From assembly GCF_003201875.1 (NCBI RefSeq), contig NZ_QJKD01000024.1:1-64000 (forward strand): a stretch of DNA of 64,000 bases, written 5' to 3'. How positions within the stretch are numbered: position 1 is the stretch's first letter; each line of letters begins with the position of its first letter. The notes below the pieces were generated by a model. The model was not told the origin of the DNA. It was given only the letters and a program-made list of their open reading frames with translations, and made no database searches. The stretch is from Hungatella effluvii. GTDB taxonomy: Bacteria; Bacillota; Clostridia; Lachnospirales; Lachnospiraceae. Made by a program: the position numbers and the translations under genes. Positions 18,491 to 27,050 of this stretch are shown here, in pieces.

Positions 18491-18518
18491 ATTATAGCAA
18501 AGGGAATAGAGATGTCAA
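18491..18518 (-). promoter_or_regulatory. gdhA promoter
   Basis: On the minus strand TTGACA (18518-18513) and TATAAT (18496-18491) are 16 bp apart. Both boxes match consensus, predicting strong expression. Confidence 0.88.
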
Positions 18519-18590
18519 TCACTTTTTACCAAAATATATTCAAAATATAGTAATAATATGGTTAATAAACTATCAAAAAGAAGGAAAGCA

Positions 18591-18614
18591 AAAAGACACC
18601 ATGAGGGTGTCTTT
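18591..18614 (-). terminator. Terminator of the acetoacetate decarboxylase-like gene
   Basis: AAAAGACACC and GGTGTCTTTT flank a four-base loop. On the minus strand the hairpin ends in TTTTT, just after the stop of the decarboxylase-like gene. Confidence 0.85.
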
Positions 18615-18624
18615 TCGATGTGGA

Positions 18625-19461
18625 TTACTTCCAGTCTTTCGTATAATCGTGAAGAACTTCCGCACCGTTGAAGGTGTAGCCATTGCGGAACCAGTAGGCG
18701 CCGATAATTTCTCCTTTGGGTGCCAGAGGCAGATGCTCCTCGAGATCGGAGGGGAGAAATTCCAGATCGCCGCTGCCCGCCCATGCAACCGGATCAGTCT
18801 GTTTATTCACAGCGCCCAGCTTAACAAGTTCACATACAGAGGGCTTGTGGCCGGGAACCAGGCTGGGAAAATGACGCAGATGGATGAGCGGGAGACCAAG
18901 CGGTTTCGGAAGCTCGTCGGGTGAAATACGGCGGTCTATGGTGAGTGTTCCTTTGATCAGCCGTTCTCCGTGAGAGGCGACGGTTCCGGTCAGCTTTGCA
19001 CCGGGCCCCATCTCCGGCATGCCGGGATTATAAGGATTATAGTCGGTAATGCTTATCTGCCCCATTTTTTTAGGAAATCCCATGGTCCAGCCTCTGGCCA
19101 TGGAAAAATCATTGTCCACCCAGATGGGAAGACAGATCTGGGCTTCTTCTCCCTGATAGTTACAGCCTGTCCAGATCGCGGCTTCTTTGTACTGCGTCCG
19201 CTCCGGATTCGTGTAGGCCAGTTCCCTGCCGTCATCCCATACGGACCACCATTTACTGAAGGCCACGTAGGCGATATCGGGATGCTCTTTGCTCAGCGTC
19301 AGTGGCTCCGGTATCCATTTAGCCAGGGCATCGGGAGCGGCGCGGTATACAATATTAAGGTACTCAGTGCCGTAGTGCCAGGGATAGCTGCCTAATAAGG
19401 AACACTTTCCCTCGGGAGACAGCGGGTAACAAAAACCTTTTAAGTCTGTGATTTTAGCCAT
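18625..19461 (-). CDS. Acetoacetate decarboxylase family protein
   Basis: A 278-residue member of the acetoacetate decarboxylase family, which forms a Schiff base with a beta-keto acid. The catalytic Lys pair is present in WTMGFPKKMG (residues 131-132), and the RGWTMGFPKK context matches the family. True clostridial Adc makes acetone from acetoacetate. Many homologues act on other keto acids or as aldolase-dehydratases, and no solventogenic genes are near, so the substrate is left open. It is monocistronic with a consensus promoter and terminator, downstream of and parallel to gdhA. Confidence 0.83.
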   Translation of the reverse strand: MAKITDLKGFCYPLSPEGKCSLLGSYPWHYGTEYLNIVYRAAPDALAKWIPEPLTLSKEHPDIAYVAFSKWWSVWDDGRELAYTNPERTQYKEAAIWTGCNYQGEEAQICLPIWVDNDFSMARGWTMGFPKKMGQISITDYNPYNPGMPEMGPGAKLTGTVASHGERLIKGTLTIDRRISPDELPKPLGLPLIHLRHFPSLVPGHKPSVCELVKLGAVNKQTDPVAWAGSGDLEFLPSDLEEHLPLAPKGEIIGAYWFRNGYTFNGAEVLHDYTKDWK

Positions 19462-19494
19462 CGAAAATCCTCTCCTTATCTATATTATGACGAT

Positions 19495-19523
19495 ATTATA
19501 GCAATGTTATGACTCTAAGTCAA
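19495..19523 (-). promoter_or_regulatory. Promoter of the decarboxylase-like gene
   Basis: On the minus strand TTGACT (19523-19518) and TATAAT (19500-19495) are 17 bp apart. The spacer holds GTCATAACATTGC, and a second GTCATAA lies just downstream of the -10 box, so a regulator site is plausible. Confidence 0.85.
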
Positions 19524-19690
19524 CGAAAAACGGGAATATAAATCGAATGAAATCATAAAAATACCATTCAAAAAGAAAAGAAACAGAAAGAAAAAAGAAA
19601 AGTTGTCAACAAGGTGAGAAAAAGAAAAGGGAGATAAGATCATAATATGACAATGTTTTTAAGATATTATGTGAAATTTTAGTAAGATAC
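19524..19690. other. Intergenic, A/G-rich, no gene
   Basis: The gap between the two divergent promoters holds an A/G-rich tract at about 19555-19630 and a TCATAATATGAC sequence near 19642. No open frame with a ribosome site and no RNA structure is recognised. Confidence 0.6.
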
Positions 19691-19692
19691 TA

Positions 19693-19721
19693 TTGACGAA
19701 CCGTTTGTTTTTTATTATACT
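19693..19721 (+). promoter_or_regulatory. Promoter of the peptide-utilisation operon
   Basis: TTGACG at 19693-19698 and TATACT at 19716-19721 have a 17-bp spacer. The start codon of the first dipeptidase follows about 98 bases later. Confidence 0.82.
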
Positions 19722-19818
19722 TAGACGCAAAAGGGGTGTTTTTTCACAATCAGTTATCATTTAATCAAAATAAAATAAAAATACTGCACAAATGCTAAGG
19801 TTATGGAGGGGAAATGGT

Positions 19819-21249
19819 ATGGAATTTGATATAACAAAGCCACATTGCTATTACTTTAATGAGATCTGCAAAATTCCTCACGGTTCTGAAAACGAGAAAC
19901 AGCTGAGTGACTGGATTGTTCAGTTTGCAGTAAAGCATAAGCTTTCATTTGTTCAGGACGAGATGGGAAACGTCGTTGTCTATAAGGCTGCGACGGCCGG
20001 ATATGAAGACCACCCCGGCGTTATCATCCAGGCCCATATCGATATGGTATGTGAAAAAATACCGGAATCCTCTCATAATTTTTTAACAGACCCGCTTCAG
20101 CTTTATACGGAAGGGACTCATTTGAGGGCAAAGGGTACGACGCTCGGTGCGGATGACGGTATGGGGGCTGCGTATATGCTGGATATTTTATCTGATGAGG
20201 AGCTGGAGCACCCATACCTGGAATGCTGCTTTACCGTTCAGGAAGAGATCGGGCTGTATGGAGCAATGGCGCTTAAGCCAGAATATTTTAAGGCGAGAAG
20301 ACTCATCAATCTGGATGGGGCAGGAGAATACAGAACTTACACGACGCTGGCGGGTTCCAGAAACATGACGATCGAAAAGAAGCTTCCCATGACTCCGGTG
20401 TACGATCCGGGATACTGTCTGAGCATCAGCGGTCTTCTGGGAGGGCGCAGCGGTGATGATATCGGGAAAGAGCGGGCCAATGCGGGAAAGCTGGCGGGAC
20501 GCATGCTGTTTCATTTTCTGCATGAAGGGATATCCTTCAGACTTGCTGATATGAAGGCAGGAGCAAAGAAATCAGGAATTGCATCGGAGGCCGTCGTACT
20601 TTTTACATCAAAGTCTCCGCGAAAAGATCTGGATAGAGTATTAAACGATGTGAAAAAGGCGATTAGCGAGGAATACGAGTTCAGCGATTCGGGTATCCAG
20701 ATTACACTGTCGGAGAGAGAGGTCGTCATGGCGGCTCCGGAGGCGGAGAGCAGGGAGCTTGCCTTGCTTCTATATCTGCTTCCATACGGAGTATTTGCCA
20801 GATTTCTTCCACTGGATGGACTTCCTTCCTGGTCTGCCAATATAGGATCGGTGTCGGTAGAGGCTGAGAAAGCGGTAATTTTGTATGCGTCACGCAGCCC
20901 GTTTGAGAGCTGTATGGATGAGGCGGAACATGCAGCGGCTCTTCTCTGCGAAAAAACGAACGCTGAGATGACCAGGAAGAATGACTATTACGGTTACCGG
21001 TACCTAAAAGATTCTCCTTTACGGGACATCATGGACCGTGTTTTTTTCGAGGAATATGGAATTCCGCTGAATCATGTGGCTGCACACGGAGGGAATGAAT
21101 GCGGGGCGTTTAAGCATATGTTTCCGGATATGGATATCGTGACCAGCGGAGCTATTTATGCAGGGCACCATACACCGGACGAGTATCTGGATCTGGGTTC
21201 ATTTGACCGTTCTATCCATTTTTTGAAGGCATTGATCCGGCAGCTGTAA
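19819..21249 (+). CDS. PepD-like M20 dipeptidase, first tandem copy (altered active site)
   Basis: Cytosolic aminoacyl-histidine/non-specific dipeptidase family (M20C), 476 residues. Metal motifs are present: QAHIDMV (His73, Asp75), LGADDGMG (Asp112), TVQEEIGL (Glu142-143), NLDGAGE. However, the GGHSG motif that supplies the inter-subunit catalytic His reads LLGGRSGDDIG, with Arg at residue 210 (CGC at 20446-20448), whereas the next gene keeps His. The copy may therefore have lost or changed activity. ATG 19819 follows GGAGGGG; an upstream ATG at 19792 lies before that site and is rejected. It is first in the peptide operon, 14 bases before its paralogue. Confidence 0.88.
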   Translation: MEFDITKPHCYYFNEICKIPHGSENEKQLSDWIVQFAVKHKLSFVQDEMGNVVVYKAATAGYEDHPGVIIQAHIDMVCEKIPESSHNFLTDPLQLYTEGTHLRAKGTTLGADDGMGAAYMLDILSDEELEHPYLECCFTVQEEIGLYGAMALKPEYFKARRLINLDGAGEYRTYTTLAGSRNMTIEKKLPMTPVYDPGYCLSISGLLGGRSGDDIGKERANAGKLAGRMLFHFLHEGISFRLADMKAGAKKSGIASEAVVLFTSKSPRKDLDRVLNDVKKAISEEYEFSDSGIQITLSEREVVMAAPEAESRELALLLYLLPYGVFARFLPLDGLPSWSANIGSVSVEAEKAVILYASRSPFESCMDEAEHAAALLCEKTNAEMTRKNDYYGYRYLKDSPLRDIMDRVFFEEYGIPLNHVAAHGGNECGAFKHMFPDMDIVTSGAIYAGHHTPDEYLDLGSFDRSIHFLKALIRQL

Positions 21250-21263
21250 AGGAGAAGGTATAG

Positions 21264-22700
21264 ATGGAATTTGATCTGACAAAACCCTATTGTTACTATT
21301 TTAATGAAATTTGTAAAATACCTCACGGTTCCAGACAGGAAAAGCAGCTCAGTGACTGGCTTGTTGCATTTGCCAGGGCGCATGCGCTTACGGTTATCCA
21401 GGATGAGTTGTGGAATGTGATTATTTATAAGCCGGCCAGCCCGGGGTATGAGACACATCCGGGAGTGATCATTCAGGCACACATGGATATGGTCTGTGAA
21501 AAGACAGAAGGATGCTCTCACGATTTTCTGAAAGATCCGCTGGAGTTGTATGTGGAAGATGATTTACTGCGGGCTAAGGGAACAACCCTGGGGGCGGATG
21601 ACGGTATGGGATGCGCCTATATGCTTGCAGTTCTTGCAGATTCTTCTCTCTCCCATCCTTATCTGGAATGCTGTTTTACGACACAGGAAGAAGTCGGGCT
21701 GGTGGGAGCGCAGGCTCTGAAACCAGAGTATTTTAATGCGAGAAGGATGATTAATCTGGATGGCGCGGGAGAGTATAAGACGTATATGAGCATGGGCGGA
21801 GGCGAGCAGATTATGCTTAAACGTCCCATTAATTGGGAAGTGAACCGGATGCCGGCCTACGGTCTGGAGATCAGCGGCCTCCTGGGAGGCCATTCCGGAG
21901 GGATGATAGACAGGGAACGGGCCAATGCAGGGAAGCTGGCAGCCAGAATCCTATCCTGTTTCCTGCAAAACGGAATGAAGCTGAGGCTGGTGAAGGTGCA
22001 GGGGGGAACGAAGCATAATGTGATTATGAACCGCGCCCAGGCAGTTTTCACCACAGATGCGGATGAAGAGAGACTGAAGGAGCTGGTCGCTGCGTGCGAA
22101 AAGATGCTTCGGGAAGAATATGAGCTGAGTGATCCGGAGCTTGCTGTGAGCGTTGCAGGTCAGGAGGCGGAAGCGTACGCGCTTTTGGAAGAAGACAGCC
22201 GGGATTTGATCGAACTGATTGAACTCCTTCCCTTCGGTCTCCTGGCGAGAAATACGGCTCTTTCCGACAATCCCCCGGTTACCTCTGTGAATATCGGGAT
22301 TCTGGATATCGGAGAGAAGGAAGCAGTGATCGGAGTCTCTGCCAGAAGCGCACTGGAATGTGCGGTGGAAGAAGTGAAAAACAGGGTGATGCTGTTGGGA
22401 GAACTGTTTGGAGCCAGCGCAGAGTATTCCGGATACTATCCCGGGTGGAAGTATGAAGCTAAATCAGAATTACGGGAGATCATGAAGACGGTGTTTTACG
22501 ATATTTACCGGAAACCTTTAAATTGTCTGACCGGCCATGGTGGAAATGAATGCGGCGTATTTAAAAAGATGCATCCCGATATGGACATTGTGACCAGCGG
22601 CGCAATCTATGGAAAGATACACAGTCCGGAGGAATTCCTGGATCTGGCTTCTTTTGACCGATCCTGGATCCTTCTTACAAACTTGCTAAAAGCTCTTTAA
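21264..22700 (+). CDS. PepD-like M20 dipeptidase, second tandem copy
   Basis: A 478-residue paralogue of the preceding protein, colinear over its whole length and very similar at the N-terminus (MEFDLTKPYCYYFNEICKIP). It keeps all M20 features: QAHMDMV, LGADDGMGC, TQEEVGL, NLDGAGE, the inter-subunit His at residue 210 in LLGGHSGGMID, and a C-terminal IHSPEEFLDL. It hydrolyses dipeptides in the cytoplasm and is the likely active member of the pair. The ribosome site is AAAGGAGAAGG. It precedes the M29 aminopeptidase gene. Confidence 0.92.
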   Translation: MEFDLTKPYCYYFNEICKIPHGSRQEKQLSDWLVAFARAHALTVIQDELWNVIIYKPASPGYETHPGVIIQAHMDMVCEKTEGCSHDFLKDPLELYVEDDLLRAKGTTLGADDGMGCAYMLAVLADSSLSHPYLECCFTTQEEVGLVGAQALKPEYFNARRMINLDGAGEYKTYMSMGGGEQIMLKRPINWEVNRMPAYGLEISGLLGGHSGGMIDRERANAGKLAARILSCFLQNGMKLRLVKVQGGTKHNVIMNRAQAVFTTDADEERLKELVAACEKMLREEYELSDPELAVSVAGQEAEAYALLEEDSRDLIELIELLPFGLLARNTALSDNPPVTSVNIGILDIGEKEAVIGVSARSALECAVEEVKNRVMLLGELFGASAEYSGYYPGWKYEAKSELREIMKTVFYDIYRKPLNCLTGHGGNECGVFKKMHPDMDIVTSGAIYGKIHSPEEFLDLASFDRSWILLTNLLKAL

Positions 22701-22752
22701 AACATGATAGTTTCAGGGCGCCATGCCCTGTGAGAAAGGAAGATAGAAAGAA

Positions 22753-23868
22753 ATGAGAGATGCAAGAGTAGATAAGATGGCACACAATATTGTGAACTAT
22801 TCCTGTAATGTGCAGCCGGGGGAAATGGTATTGATTGAGTCCTTCGGGAATCATAACTACGATCTGGTGAAGGCGCTGATGCGCGAAGTGTATTTGGCGG
22901 GAGGGAGTCCGTTTCTATGGCTTAAAACCATGGAACTGCAGCGGGAACTCCTGATGCAGTGCAGCCGGGAACAGCTGAAGGTGATGGAGGAAGTGGACAG
23001 TCTCATGATGAGTCATATGGATGTCTATATCAGGGTGCGCGGCGAGGAGAATACCTCACAGATGAGCGATGTTCCGGCAGAGAATATGGCTGACTACGCA
23101 GCCATTTACCAGAGACCGGTCCATTCGAGACGAAGCACGGATTCGAAGTGGTGCGTCATGCATTACCCTACCGACGGAATGGCGCAGGCGGAGTGTATGA
23201 GTATGGAAGCGCTGGAAGACTATTTCTTTGAAGTGTGCACCATGGATTATTCCAGGATGGAAAAGGCGTTTGAGCCGTTAAGGGAACTGATGGAAAAGAC
23301 GGACCGGGTGCGTCTCGTCGGGAAAGGAACCGATATTACTTTTTCTATCAAGGGCATGCCGGCCATTCCCTGTGCGGGAAAGCAGAATATTCCGGATGGA
23401 GAGATATTTACTGCACCGGTGAAGGACTCCATCAATGGCGTGATTACATATAATACAACTGGATTTTTCGACGGATTTGCATTTGAACAGATCTGTTTTC
23501 ATTTTGAAAACGGCCGGATCACGGAGGCTGCATCCAATGATACAAAACGTCTCAATAAGATTCTTGACCGGGATGAGGGATGCCGTGGAATCGGGGAGTT
23601 TGCCATTGGTGTGAATCCTTATGTGACCAGGCCGATGAAGGATTCCATGTTTAATGAAAAGATGTCGGGAAGCATCCATTTTACTCCGGGTAATGCGTAT
23701 AAAAACTGTGACAACGGAAATCATTCCTCCATTCACTGGGATCTGGTTTATGCGCAGACGCCTGAGTATGGCGGGGGAGAGATGTACTTTGACGATGTTC
23801 TTGTCAGGAAAGACGGAAGATTTATTCTTCCGGAGCTTTTAGGCTTAAATCCTGAGAACTTAAAATAA
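22753..23868 (+). CDS. M29 family aminopeptidase
   Basis: A 371-residue metallo-aminopeptidase of the AmpS/PepS (M29) family, releasing N-terminal residues from short peptides in the cytoplasm. The expected metal ligands are visible: Glu in QNIPDGEIFTAP, Glu in GIGEFAIGVNPYV, His in SGSIHFTPGNAY, and His plus Asp in SSIHWDLVY. The N-terminal half has the family GEMVLIES and AGGSPFLWL segments. The start follows GAAAGGAAG. Its place between the dipeptidases and the oligopeptide importer supports peptide scavenging. Confidence 0.9.
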   Translation: MRDARVDKMAHNIVNYSCNVQPGEMVLIESFGNHNYDLVKALMREVYLAGGSPFLWLKTMELQRELLMQCSREQLKVMEEVDSLMMSHMDVYIRVRGEENTSQMSDVPAENMADYAAIYQRPVHSRRSTDSKWCVMHYPTDGMAQAECMSMEALEDYFFEVCTMDYSRMEKAFEPLRELMEKTDRVRLVGKGTDITFSIKGMPAIPCAGKQNIPDGEIFTAPVKDSINGVITYNTTGFFDGFAFEQICFHFENGRITEAASNDTKRLNKILDRDEGCRGIGEFAIGVNPYVTRPMKDSMFNEKMSGSIHFTPGNAYKNCDNGNHSSIHWDLVYAQTPEYGGGEMYFDDVLVRKDGRFILPELLGLNPENLK

Positions 23869-23886
23869 AACAGAGGTCCCATAATC

Positions 23887-23907
23887 TTAAACGGGAAAAC
23901 CGTTTAA
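23887..23907. promoter_or_regulatory. Short inverted repeat before the peptide-binding protein
   Basis: TTAAACGG and CCGTTTAA flank GAAAA, 23 bases before the ATG of the binding protein. It may be a processing hairpin or operator. There is no T run, so it is not a terminator. Confidence 0.4.
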
Positions 23908-23929
23908 AAATAAAAAAGGAGGAACTTAA

Positions 23930-25927
23930 ATGAAAAAAGTTGTTTCATTATTACTTGCGGGAGTCATGGTACTTTCACTTGCCGCATGCGGGGGGAAGAA
24001 AGAGACTACCGCAGTCACTACAGCACCAGCCGAATCAAAAACGGAAACAGAAGCAGAGCCGCAGAGTGAGTCTTCGGGGGGAGAAAACACCGGCGCCAGC
24101 CAGATTGTCTATGGTGTTACCAGCACGATTGCGGGAGATATGGGGCTGAACCAGTGGTCCAGCGTTGGCGGTGACAAGCCGATTCTGTTCCTGATCAATG
24201 CCTATTCGCCTACCTGCTATGATCAGGACGCATTGTGGCTGTGGGATGAGACGGTTGTGGAATCCCACGATGCCAGGACGAATGATGACGGAACACTGAC
24301 CTACACCATTCAGCTAAAGGATGATTTGTACTTCAGCGACGGATCTAAGATCACGGCTAAGAATTACGTAGCGTATCCGCTGCTGTTCTCTTCACCGGCA
24401 GCCGTAGCCGTCAGCGCATATGGTACCGCGGGTAAGGAGTATGTAGGACATCAGGAGTATAAAAATGGTGAGAATTCTGTATTTGAGGGGCTCCATCTGA
24501 TTGATGACAGGACCTTCAGCATTACCGTTGCAAAGGATTATAATCCTTATTATTATGGCCTGGCGCTGCTTAATATTTTCCCGATGGCGTATGAGCAGTG
24601 GCTGCCTGATGGGAACTGGGACATCGCAGATGACGGCGATGGCTGTTACTTTAAGGGGGGTGTGGAGTTTGACGGAGCGAACTGCGGAGAAGCGATCACA
24701 GCAGGCCGTTATCTCTACGAAGGCCGTATCTGTTCCGGACCATACTATCTGGAAAGCCTGGATACAGGAGCCGGTGAAGCGACTCTCAAGGTAAATGAGC
24801 ACTATAACGGGAATTTTGAGGGACAGAAGGCGGACATTGAGACCATCATCGTTAAAGCGGTCAACTCTGCAACCATGCTGGATGCGTTGAAGACCGGCAG
24901 TGTTGACTTAATCGACGGAATCGGTGAAGGCGACATCATCAATGCCTGTCTCGATCTCGCAGATACCGGAGAATACGGGGCCGACTGTTATAAATACAGC
25001 GGATATATGAAGCTGTTCTACCAGTGTGACTGGGGTCCGACCCAGTATGAACCGGTGCGCAAAGCCGTTGCATATTTAACGAACCGGGAAGAAATGTGTC
25101 AGGAAGCGACTCTGGGGTACGGCAATGTGACGAACGGGCAGTACAGCTTTGCCCAGTGGATGGCACAGGATATGGAAGAAGAACTGAGCACCGAACTGGA
25201 AGCCTATGCCTACAACCCGGAAAAAGCAGTTGAGATTCTGAAGGAAGACGGCTGGATCTACAATGCCGACGGAAGCGATTATACGGATGGGAGCGGAGAG
25301 CTGCGCTATAAAAAGGTCAGCAAAGAAGAGACCGCATATATGAATGGCTGTGCGGAAGTAAACGGAGAATGGTATATGCCTCTGGTACTGGAATACTTAG
25401 GCCATGCAGAGGGCGATGGTATCGAGACCGTTCTGGATGAGCTGCTGACAATCTATTTATGTGAAAATGAGAATACGTCGAAAGCCGGTATGAAGTTCAA
25501 TCGTACGGTAATGGCCGACTCTGAGCTGCTCAGCTATTTAAACCGCCGCGGGGCAAACGGCGAGGAGAAATATACGCAGCCAAGCTATAACGTGATCTCC
25601 CTTGCATCTGGTCTTGGAGCAGCCAAATTTGACAAGACCTACAGCTGGACTTTTGATGAGAACCTGCTTGCAAATAACAAGAACCGGTATTTCAACCATA
25701 CGCTTGATGACTTATCTATGGATATGATTTACGGTGTTGAGGCCGGTGATGATGATACGTTCAAGGACATCTGGTTCCGTTACCAGAAGGAGTTTAACAA
25801 TACTCTGCCGGAGGTACCGCTGTTTAACTGGACTTACTGTGCGGTATACAATGGTAAACTGAACGGTTTTCAGGAAACAAATATCTGGAGTTTCCAGTAT
25901 GCGATTCTGTATGCTTCGGTGAAATAA
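23930..25927 (+). CDS. Oligopeptide/dipeptide ABC transporter substrate-binding lipoprotein
   Basis: A 665-residue family 5 solute-binding protein (OppA/DppA type). The signal MKKVVSLLLAGVMVLSLAAC ends in lipobox LAAC, followed by a Thr/Glu/Ser-rich linker. Family motifs include YTIQLKDDLYFSDGSKITAKNY with the preceding TNDDGTLTY, and a late KYSGYMKLFYQCD region. It is anchored outside the membrane and delivers peptides to the permeases downstream. It is longer than typical OppA (about 540 residues). AAAAGGAGGAAC precedes the ATG. Confidence 0.92.
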   Translation: MKKVVSLLLAGVMVLSLAACGGKKETTAVTTAPAESKTETEAEPQSESSGGENTGASQIVYGVTSTIAGDMGLNQWSSVGGDKPILFLINAYSPTCYDQDALWLWDETVVESHDARTNDDGTLTYTIQLKDDLYFSDGSKITAKNYVAYPLLFSSPAAVAVSAYGTAGKEYVGHQEYKNGENSVFEGLHLIDDRTFSITVAKDYNPYYYGLALLNIFPMAYEQWLPDGNWDIADDGDGCYFKGGVEFDGANCGEAITAGRYLYEGRICSGPYYLESLDTGAGEATLKVNEHYNGNFEGQKADIETIIVKAVNSATMLDALKTGSVDLIDGIGEGDIINACLDLADTGEYGADCYKYSGYMKLFYQCDWGPTQYEPVRKAVAYLTNREEMCQEATLGYGNVTNGQYSFAQWMAQDMEEELSTELEAYAYNPEKAVEILKEDGWIYNADGSDYTDGSGELRYKKVSKEETAYMNGCAEVNGEWYMPLVLEYLGHAEGDGIETVLDELLTIYLCENENTSKAGMKFNRTVMADSELLSYLNRRGANGEEKYTQPSYNVISLASGLGAAKFDKTYSWTFDENLLANNKNRYFNHTLDDLSMDMIYGVEAGDDDTFKDIWFRYQKEFNNTLPEVPLFNWTYCAVYNGKLNGFQETNIWSFQYAILYASVK

Positions 25928-25959
25928 GCCGGAAGTAAAAGAGGGATACGACCCGAAAT

Positions 25960-25991
25960 GCGGGGCGGGATTACGCCTGCCCCGCGTTTTT
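25960..25991 (+). terminator. Partial terminator after the peptide-binding protein
   Basis: GCGGGGC (25960-25966) and GCCCCGC (25979-25985) close a 12-base loop, followed by GTTTTTT. Within the operon it should reduce, not abolish, transcription of the permease genes. Confidence 0.8.
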
Positions 25992-26021
25992 TAAACTTTT
26001 ATTGAGAAAGGAGGATATCGT

Positions 26022-27038
26022 ATGGCTAAATATGTAGGAAAACGACTGGTGTATATGGTCGTTGTATTCTTTGTTATTTCATTTATTATGTACATGCTGT
26101 ACAACTTGATTCCCGGGGACCCGGCAGCCATCGAACTCCAGACAATTCGTGATGAAATCAGCGCGGATGATTACGAGGAAATGTATCAGCAGGTCAGAGA
26201 CCGCCTGGGACTGGATGATCCCATCGTAATCCGTTATTTCCGGTGGCTTGGTTTATATCCTTCCGTGGAAGGAAAAATGGATGGCGTATTCCAGGGGAAT
26301 CTGGGGTATTCGACCATGTATAAGGATGATGTGGTAAATATCATCGCGGCACCGCTGCAGAATACCCTGTTTTTGAATATTTTTGCCACAATCCTTGCAC
26401 TGGCCATAACGATTCCCCTGGGAATTTTCTGCGCAGTGAAGAAAAACAGCCGTTTTGATCAGGCGGTTCAGGTCTTTACCATTGTCGGTTACAGCATTCC
26501 GATTTATATCATCGGTCTGGTCTTTATCTTTTTTCTGGCTGTCAAATTCCATGTTTTCCCGGTTGGCGGTGTGAAGAGCTCCGGCGCGGAATATACCGGA
26601 TTTGCGGCAGTTAAGGATCGTCTTTACTACATGGCACTTCCCTTAATTGTTACAACCTTTGCCAACTTAGGCAGCATGACGCGTTACGTCAGAGCGGCTA
26701 TGATCGACGCCTTAAGCATGGATTACATACGAACCGCACGGGCCAAGGGCCTGAAGGAAAAAGTAGTCATCTACTCTCATGCCTGGAGGAATGCGCTGCT
26801 TCCCGTGGTGACGGTTATCATCGGCTGGTTCCTGCGCATTTTCAGCGGTTCCGTGGTAGTGGAAAACACGTTTTCCTTCCTTGGGATGGGGGCCCTCAAT
26901 GTAACCGGTTTGAAGCAGAGTGATTATGAACTGGTTCTGGCTATTCAGCTGTTCTATACGATTATCAGCCTTGTAGGCATCCTGATCACCGATATCAGCT
27001 ATGGTCTGATTGATCCTCGCGTTCGCGTAGACAAATAA
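26022..27038 (+). CDS. Oligopeptide/dipeptide ABC transporter permease (DppB type)
   Basis: A 338-residue membrane subunit. It shows the DppB N-terminus MAKYVGKRLVYMVVVFFVIS, the periplasmic-side IPGDPAAIELQ segment, RYVRAAMIDALSMDYIRTARAKGLKEK as EAA loop, and a C-terminal DISYGLIDPRVRVDK. It lacks unusual insertions, unlike its partner. The ribosome site is AAAGGAGG. It forms the channel together with the next gene product. Confidence 0.92.
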   Translation: MAKYVGKRLVYMVVVFFVISFIMYMLYNLIPGDPAAIELQTIRDEISADDYEEMYQQVRDRLGLDDPIVIRYFRWLGLYPSVEGKMDGVFQGNLGYSTMYKDDVVNIIAAPLQNTLFLNIFATILALAITIPLGIFCAVKKNSRFDQAVQVFTIVGYSIPIYIIGLVFIFFLAVKFHVFPVGGVKSSGAEYTGFAAVKDRLYYMALPLIVTTFANLGSMTRYVRAAMIDALSMDYIRTARAKGLKEKVVIYSHAWRNALLPVVTVIIGWFLRIFSGSVVVENTFSFLGMGALNVTGLKQSDYELVLAIQLFYTIISLVGILITDISYGLIDPRVRVDK

Positions 27039-27050
27039 GGAGGAAACGCA

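Noticed and set aside
18625..19461. Solvent-forming acetone pathway inferred from the decarboxylase-like gene
   Set aside because: No CoA-transferase or alcohol/aldehyde dehydrogenase genes are nearby, and family members have varied substrates.
19555..19630. A/G-rich tract as a possible origin, riboswitch or repeat array
   Set aside because: There is no regular repeat unit, no stable fold and no DnaA-box cluster; it appears to be ordinary low-complexity intergenic DNA.
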